DNA from: Mayamaea pseudoterrestris
Lineage: Eukaryota > Bacillariophyta > Bacillariophyceae > Sellaphorales > Sellaphoraceae
Direction: 5' to 3'
Assembly: GCA_027923505.1 (NCBI GenBank)
Contig: BROI01000002.1
Coordinates: 2,666,001-2,730,000 of the forward strand
Length of the DNA: 64,000 nucleotides
A program made the translations under genes and the position numbers. The notes beneath the pieces were generated by a model, which was not told the DNA's origin, ran no database searches, and saw only the letters and a program-made list of their open reading frames with translations. This document shows, piece by piece, positions 56,721 to 64,000 of the stretch (position 1 is its first letter; each line of letters starts with the position of its first letter).

Positions 56721-57018
56721 TAGCAAATCGCAGACTCTGAAACAGCTGGACGGGCAGGCGCGCCGCGCCGGCATTGCCTTCAACTGATCTTCGAAGCGTC
56801 AACGGAAACTTGAGTGCCAGTATGACATTTAGTCACGAAAAGTCATTTTACCGGACGCTCCAGTCTCATGCATCTCATTTGCGCTGACTTGCTATGCTAC
56901 TAATACAGATTATCACGCTGAGCATGACTCCCGCTGCAAGGCTGCCCCTTTCAGTCTACTCAATCTACTACCGGTAGTAGCTGCATCTATGTGCACCCTC
57001 ATCCACGAATCATTTTAC
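56721..57018. other. Spacer between palindrome repeats and MYND gene 3' end
   Basis: About 300 bp with a short GC-rich palindromic stretch ('ggcgcgccgcgccgg', about 56757-56771) and no coding motif. Part of it is presumably the 3' untranslated region of the MYND gene. Confidence 0.4.
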
Positions 57019-58222
57019 CTACGCGTAAGACCGTGGTCGCTGCAATTCGCCCTCCGCCTTGGTGTTTTTACTACGCTCAATTGCCGCCGCAATTCGTTTA
57101 CAATCACTTTTATGGACTTCCCAATGAGCTACCTGGCACTCTTTGCTGCTGTATAAGGGCAAGGAAAAGTGGACGCATAGTGAGAAGCGCACGAGTTTGA
57201 CATACAAAAAATGAACTCCTTCTCTTAAGCGTACCAGTATTCGACATTTTTGCATCGTTTGCATTGGAGCAAACTGTTTTTGTTGCATAAATGTCGACAG
57301 TCTGGATAAAAACATGCATAAGCCATTCCACCGCCAGCTTGGGCTTGCTGAAAAAGCTGCTCACGAGAATCTTCCTTTAAACCGTTACGCATCGCTCTAA
57401 AATCGCGGTAAATCAGCTCGTGTTGGACAGGAACACTTGCCGTGGTGCCTTTTTTCACCCAGGAACATACTGAATCACGAAAGGCTGAAACAGACCGCGT
57501 CACAAAAGCTTGCTTAAGCGCGCTCTTTGCTGCGCGAGGGCTCCGCCGATACCGATCAGCAAGATAGTGCGGAGGCTCGAGAGTATCATCTTGAAAGACG
57601 CGAGTAGCTTTAAAGGCAGCACGCAAGAGATGCACAACCTGATTAACTTGATCCATTGAATCGTCCTGACCACAGCACAGCCAGGCGTTATACATATCGG
57701 TCATTTGGTGCATTGCATTCCAGAAGGTAGGCTCACTGAAAGCCTGATCACTTCCCAAATTATTGAACAATATTCTGAACGCTAAGAGATAGGAATTTTC
57801 CGCAAGCTCCCACTCACTACCATATGTATAGGCAATACCTCGAAGAAGTCGAAAATAAGTCTCACATATATGCCTTTTGCTCAGCCAAGATTCCATCGGT
57901 ATGGAGACATAGTCCCATCCAGATACCCTGGAGCTAAAGTTGCGCGACGGCAAAAGTCGGTTACTTGCACGCCTAATATTCTGTCCATAAGCTTTTGCGC
58001 AAATGCGTACGTCTCAACACCGTTGACGATTTCGCAGTCAACGTCTTACCTCCAAAAGCTTCGATACAGGGTCTTGGCCACGGTCTGTACAGCTCTTGAT
58101 GGAGATGGCTCGTCGAATAGTCTTGCGCCCGCCACTACACGAATCCGACTGCACTCTCGTCGCAAACTAGTAGTTCTATATTGTGAGCTTATCGCTCCGC
58201 TACATCGACCATGGAAGATCAT
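57019..58222 (-). CDS. MYND zinc-finger protein, four exons
   Basis: Exons read by frame and consensus: 58222-58050, 57980-57927, 57879-57235 and 57148-57019, giving 333 residues. The introns are 69, 47 and 86 bp; exon 2 is only 54 bp. The first 240 residues look all-helical ('RHICETYFRLLRGIAYTYG', 'FWNAMHQMTDMYNAWLCCG', 'VVHLLRAAFKATRVFQDD'). The C-terminus is a MYND finger made from two exons: 'ACFYPDCRHLC', 'LQCKRCKNVEYC', then 'SKECQVAHWEVHKSDCKRI'. MYND fingers bind proline-rich partners and are common in diatoms, often of unknown role. The last exon supplies half the zinc ligands, which supports the intron. The start at 58222 is the first ATG of the open frame; nothing upstream contradicts it. 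The gene lies between two copia elements and looks intact. Confidence 0.75.
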
Positions 58223-58356
58223 CCGATCAATCCGTTTCTTTCAATCACATTACATCAGTCGTAACTGGTCGTTCCATTCATACAACGCATCCACACGTCG
58301 GTTGCGCACTTTCTTCATTCACATGTCACATACGACAGCTGCGGACTCGACACAAG

Positions 58357-61300
58357 CTAATTAGGGTTCGGGCTCTTGACTTCGCCGCTCTGCGACTTGT
58401 CACTCCCCTCGGGTACGCTGCTCGTCGTAGCCGCATTCTTGTCCTTCACAATCGCATACGATGTATCGCCGCACCAAAACAATACTGGCTTGAGCAATGG
58501 CATCGCATCACAGTACGGCAGGTACTTCGTCAGTATCGTCCGCAATGTTCTCCTTTCCGTCAATCTTCACAACTTGAGTAATCCGCAGCAACTGCCCAAC
58601 GAACACGATGGTAGGCCAACGCATTGTGTCGCTTGGACAATGTCCGAACTCAGGATTGTAGATTGTGTAATCACTGCTTGGTTGTCTCCGTACATCCAGG
58701 CAGACTTCTCCAATGGCGTACGCCCATAGCCATGAGCGATGCGCGTCGAGAAATGCTGATATCCGTTCCACTCTTTGCTACCGCCGACTTCCGATCCGGG
58801 TCGCAGTCTCGACTGTGGCCTGGAGTTTGCAATGCCAGTCGATTGGCGTTCTGGTTGACAAATGACAAAAAACTCCTTCCAATGACTTGCCTGTCACCAT
58901 GCAATCCATGAGCACGCATCCTCGAAAGTTGATGTTCGTACAGTCACACCCTTTGGCGGTGGGTGCAGACGTCCAACATCTCATCAACTCCGTCCTTCCC
59001 GTGAACGCTGCGCTCCAATCTTGTTCCTCCATGGTGCCGAAGTGCTCCTCGTTGGCTCCGTTCGTACGGAAACGGATTGCTGCGTCCGGTAACTCTCGCA
59101 AATATCCACAGACTCGCTTCACCCGCTGCAGGTGTCCCTTGCGCGGCTCCACACGGAATCGCGACAGACTCACAACTGCTACGGCAATGTCAAATCGTCC
59201 CAAAGTAATCGCCCACTGAAGTGCTCCGACTAGAGACTGGTAAATCTTCTTCTCTTGGTCGTTCAGTAGCTCGCTTTGGTCAAGTTCGGGATGATCGTCT
59301 TTGTCGATTGGTGATGAATACTTCTTCGGAGGACCTTCAAACAACCGCTCGTACTGCGCCAAGAGTTTCGCAACGTAGGTCTTGGCCGACCAGTAAAGAG
59401 TTCCATCAGGGTCTCGTCCAAAGTCACCGCCGAGATGATACTCGGGATGTCCAACACCTTTGAGCTTAAACTTGTACTTCTCCTCTAGCATCTTGAAGAA
59501 CGCTGCTGGATCGTCTGAAATATTCAACAGATCGTCGACCCATACACAGAGGTAGTCGTAGCTGTCGCCGGCGTCCTTGATCCACAGATCGGAATCGCAA
59601 TAGGACGGCTTCCACCCTTCCGCAAGTAGGGCGTCGGCTAAGCGTTCGTGAAATCGTGCTCCGCTCGTTCGCAATCCGTACAAAGCCTTGACGATGACCA
59701 GGATGTGTCCTTCGCGCTCCCCGAACTCGGGGCCTCCAACGAAGTATACCTTCTCCTTGGTGAACGCTTCGAGATAAGCATTCCCAATGTCACCGACCAT
59801 GCACTTCTTGCCGTTCGCTTCTCCAATGACGAGAGCTAGACGCATTGCCTTCAATGAGATAACACTGGAGTAGGCATCGTCGTTGTCTTTCGTCATGTGG
59901 CCGCCTGCAACGAGACGTGCCTTGTATCGCAAATCGTGCTTGACATCGTACACAAAATGGACTCGGATCTTCTGGTAACCAGTTGGTGGTGTTGTGGTGG
60001 AACTCGGACCGAGATCTTGAAACGTCTCGTACTCGTCCAGGTTCGCAAGCTCCACGCCTTCTGCATCCGTCCACTTCGTGTGTCCTGCAGCTTCTTGTAG
60101 ACGTCGCGCTTCCTTCCAATCTCGGGGTACTTGGACTCCAAACTTGTAGCGCGGTCCGTTCTTCTGCTGCTCCATTCGGGCGATCGCCACCTTGCGCGCA
60201 ACCTTCTTGGCGTTCCGGGCCCATCGATTCAACGATGTCCATCCGTCCTTGTCGAGAAGATTATGCTTTTGCGCGTAGGCTGCCACTGATACTTTGTCGC
60301 TTTCGATCATCGCGTTGAGAGGCTCCCAAGTCTTGGATCCATCGTCCCATTGTACAAGGACGTTCCACTTGGAGTGCTTCCAGTTCTTCGACTTGCTCGT
60401 CAGCGGACCCTGATGGTCTAGAATCTCCTTGAAGAACCATTTACGCTCAGGATTCGCCATGTCTTGGTTCACTTCGGCCTCGTAGAGATCGGAAACCTCG
60501 ACATACGACATGATTTCGTCCGCTTCGCCGTTGCCAAGCTTCAGCATCATTTTAATGTTCTGATGGTTCTGGGCGTCGCGGTTGTTCAGCTTGCTCATGA
60601 CGGTCGCTCGAACTTCTTGCCCGTCGTCCGTCTTCATGAGAAACGACTTGCCGATAAGTTCATCGGGTGCATACTTCGGGAGTTTGCGCCACGGATTGAT
60701 GTTCTTCTTCTTCGGCTTGTCGTCGTCGTCATCGTCATCGGCAGGATTCGGATCTAGCTCCCCGTCGGTCATATCGTCGTCTTCCGGGTATTCCACCGTC
60801 TCGACCAAAGGGGTATCGTCTTCGTCAGGAATGAAAGAATCATCGTCTCTGCTGTCGGCGTCGGTAATCTTCTTGATCATTTCCGGCATAAGGATCTCGC
60901 CACCTAGACCAGGTACGGTATAGAGACGCGGCTCCCCTTCTTTCATGACTGGGGAAGCAGGTGCCGGTACGCGAAGGTTCAAAAATTTTGGGTCATTTCG
61001 GGGTAAGCAAACCGATCGCGTCATGATCTCGTGGGTCTCGCAATCACAGATGAAGTACGTCAGGTCGTCTCCGCACGTCGTGTTGGGACCAAGCCAGTAC
61101 GCCGCGCGCTGGCGGGTACCCGGGGCCTCGACATCCTTGACAAAGTAGTTGACAATTTCAAACCAACGAAAATGCAAATACTTCGACACGTCGGGGACTT
61201 GCCCAGTGATAAACTCGATGGGAGACTTGCCGTCCAAGGCAGGATGCGACAAATGACGGTACATCTCGGTCTGAAAGAGTAAAGCGCGTAGCCAGAAGCA

Positions 61301-64000
61301 TGCCGGAGTGCCTGTTCGGTCCATAAGTCGTTCATGACTTTCCTTGACGTGTCCGATGATGCGCTCGGCTGGATTTTGATTCTGGTAGTACGGCTCCGAT
61401 GTATGACGACGGCGAATCATGAACTCGCGCATTACTTCGTCAAACTCGGCACTCATCGCTTCTTTCGCATTATCCGAGAAGACTTCCAACGGAGCTCCAA
61501 ACTCGCGGATGAAATCACGGAATCGTTTCGGTACGTCACCTTTCGTCCGCATGGGATACACGACAATGATCTGACTGCGACAGCCATAGAATAGCTGCAC
61601 GCATGTGCACCCTGCATGTCCGTCGATATGATCATCCATGGCTGGTTCGTCGAAGAACATGGTGTCATGGGCCACTCGATCATCTAGACGGTAGACGTTC
61701 AGGAATCGGCTCTTTCGATGCATTCGTGGGGGGTATCGGCGCTCGTGCATGTTGAACTGCGTGCTGTGGCGCAAAGTATCCTTGATCGTCTGCGCCGGGT
61801 ACCATGCAAAGTTCGGCAGCAATGCGTCGATATCAGGTTTCTTTGGCAGGATAGACTTGTAGGGCTGATAGACGAGATCCGCATTGTACTTCTGTACGAC
61901 GGCACAAACATTCAGCTCCTTCTCGGTGTAAACAGGTTGATTGTCGTGTCCGAGATTCGTATACGTCACGTTGCTTTGACGATGGGTGCGATTCCGCGTA
62001 CGCGAACGTGTCACGCGCGTGAAGCCCTCTTCGTCGTCACTGTCTTCGTCGTCTTCGTCGCGCGACAACAAGTCCGGTACGTCGTCCTCGTCGTCATCGT
62101 CATCCGAAGAGTCATAGTCGTCGTCCTCGGTCGGCTCGACGTCAAACTCATTCGGATCCCAAGGTCCATCGAAGGTCATCATGACCCGAGGTAAGGTGTG
62201 AAGCTCATGCGCCGACACTGGAAACATTGGCAAGGTCGCCATGCCACTTTCCATCCCGAGCATAAACTTGTATCCATCTGGCGTTTCGATTCGTAACTTG
62301 CCACCAAAGTTGTAATGCTTGTCGTTGACATGAAGTCCGAAGGCTTCCATCTGCATACTCGAATGAATCGTCTTGCCGGTTCCAGAATATGCGTAATTAT
62401 GGAACTCGCCGACGACCCAACCCTTGGTGCTCTTAAGCTTGGCGACTGCTGTGACGGTAGACAGGTCCGGAAGTTTGAGACCACCGACTCCAGTGACTTC
62501 AATCTTGTGGAACTTGTCCTCGGTAAGGATGCGGCCGTCCGCTCCCCATACTCCGCCACTCGCGCCGCGATCGACAGTCGACGCTGAATGCTTATCCAAG
62601 TCAATGCTCGCGACTTTGTACTTGCGACTCTGAGCGATATTCGCTCCCCGAGTCGTAGTCGTGGGCTGGTCTGGACCTAAGAAACTTCGCATCGCTGAGC
62701 CACGGCTGGTGTTGTTCACACGCTCAGTCGCTGCACTCGCCGTCGTTGCCGCTGATGAAGTGGCTGCGACGTTTGCGTTGCGTGTTGTACTCGTCGTCTG
62801 CGTGGTGCCTGCCTGTGTTGCTGATGTCGAACCACCTGCAGCACTGGCCGCTCGACTCGTACCACGGCGTTCAAACACTTCATGTTGCTGATCGCGGGTA
62901 AGGAGTCGCCACGTGTTTGGTGGAATCGTCGCATTCACGTCGCTGGGGATTTCGATCGTCTTCGTGTCGGCATAGCTGCGAACATACGTACGAGTATCTC
63001 CCCGACCGCGGCCGCTGCCGCCGCCTCGTCCTGTGCTCAAGTCGCCGCGACCACCGCCCCCCTGACTGGATTGCTGATTGTTGCTGCTACTTGGCGTAGA
63101 CTGGGAATTGTTCGCGCTTGCCTTCTTCGTCTTCTCCTTCTCTTTCTTGGTCTGCTCAGATTGGTTCGCCTGACGCTTCTCGGTCTCCTTGATGCCACGA
63201 CGATTGTCAGATTGACGTGCGACGTCGTTCAGGAGGTTCCAAAACTGGGTGTACGCCATCGGGTTGCCGGTCTTGGACTCTTCGATCAGCGCCATGTTCA
63301 CCGCCGCTGCCATATCCGCATGGCGGAAAACCGCGCGTTCCAAAATCTGACGCTTCGTGCTTGCTGTAAGTAGCTCGGTTTCCTCGGCGTAGTCATTGTA
63401 GTTCTCTTCCTTGCTGGACCACTGGATAAGCCAATTGACGAGAGACTTGGCGTAACCCGCGTCGAGGGTGAAGTTGCGCCATTCGTCTTCGGCCGAACGT
63501 AGATCCAACTTGCGCGCCATCCCGTCGAGGAATGTCGCCTCCAACTCTGCAATGCACGCTGAGGCATTCGCGCTGTCGATGTGCTTGCGGACAATGAGCT
63601 TGCTCTGCGGAGTCTTGCAGGTATACTCGAGCGCCGCTAAAAGCTTCGAACACTGATACTGATACTCGGCGAATTCGGGCTCGAGTGCAGCTGGTGCCTT
63701 GAACTCGTCGTCCCAAAAGTAGCCAAGTCGCTCGCTTCGCATGCGGTTATTGAAGGCCCGCCAGTAGGAGCAGAACTTGCGATCGTTCTTAAGCTCCAGC
63801 ATGGTCTTCAGATCCAGCTTGATGTCATGTCGCTTCGTCGTGTTGTCGTTGCCTCCGATAACGCTGAAGTCTCCGAAACTGCGGTTGCCTGCGGTCGGTG
63901 ACCCCGGTGCTACTGGGAGGTCTCGGCTCGTAATCTGGTCTTTCTCCAAGTCTTGCCATTGCGCAGTCGTCCGACGTTGCTCGTGAATCCAACTCATGAG
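58357..64000 (-). mobile_element. Large Ty1/copia element of a second family, runs off the right edge
   Basis: A minus-strand gag-pol reading frame of about 1739 codons (63997-58778) is followed by the rest of RNase H in another frame (to about 58360, ending 'LTKYLPYCDAMPLLKPVLFW'). Order: gag ('FCSYWRAFNNRMRSERLGYF'), a Gly/Arg-rich and Thr/Ala-rich linker, protease, an acidic linker, the integrase core ('YYQNQNPAERIIGHVKESHE'), a second acidic block, a chromodomain-like module ('LVQWDDGSKTWEP', about 60.34 kb), reverse transcriptase ('GNAYLEAFTKEKVYFVGGPE', 'CVWVDDLLNIS') and RNase H. It looks nearly whole, with at least one break. The 5' LTR would lie beyond the window, and no 3' LTR can be recognised without it. 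The family is related to, but clearly distinct from, the element at 21.7 kb. Confidence 0.9.

Overview
The window looks like nuclear DNA of a diatom, most likely a raphid pennate. The evidence is several Ty1/copia elements of diatom (CoDi) type, two genes with signal-peptide plus transit-peptide leaders of the kind diatoms use for plastid import, short spliceosomal introns (47-118 bp), and a closely packed, alternating-strand set of eukaryotic genes. No bacterial-style operon is visible and I saw no tRNA or rRNA gene. The species cannot be fixed from the sequence alone.

1-29.3 kb is a repeat landscape. Satellite A (174-bp unit, about 35 copies) fills 0.23-6.4 kb and passes through a mosaic junction into satellite B (169-bp unit, about 37 copies, 6.54-12.82 kb). 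After a 2-kb centre holding a broken copia fragment, satellite B returns in reverse orientation (14.83-21.73 kb, about 41 copies). A copia element with almost identical LTRs follows (21.73-28.36 kb), then a short, worn stretch of satellite A in reverse (28.62-29.34 kb). The layout A-B-centre-B'-A' is therefore one very large inverted repeat. Every B unit carries two dyad symmetries, one a 19-bp palindrome, and every A unit carries an imperfect one.

29.6-52.3 kb is gene-dense host sequence. It holds a small gene with an ELM2-like motif (-); a plastid-type LepA/EF4 gene whose 3' end is replaced by a copia remnant (+); ribosomal protein P2 (+); a two-exon predicted plastid membrane protein (-); VPS15, the regulatory subunit of class III PI3-kinase (+); the meiotic helicase HFM1/MER3 in seven exons (-); an NCA2-like mitochondrial protein (+); a basic unknown protein (-); WDR5 (-); and a short SUZ12 of Polycomb repressive complex 2 (+). 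Many neighbours are convergent with gaps under 100 bp or divergent with gaps of 180-500 bp. WDR5 and SUZ12, which belong to opposing histone-methylation systems, start head to head.

52.3-64 kb is mixed again. A possible membrane-protein gene (-) is cut at its 5' side by an internally deleted copia copy with two LTRs. Next come a compact array of four 30-bp palindromic repeats, a four-exon MYND zinc-finger gene (-), and a large copia element of another family (-) that runs off the right edge.

Exon boundaries were placed by eye from splice consensus, reading-frame continuity and remembered family sequences. No search was run.
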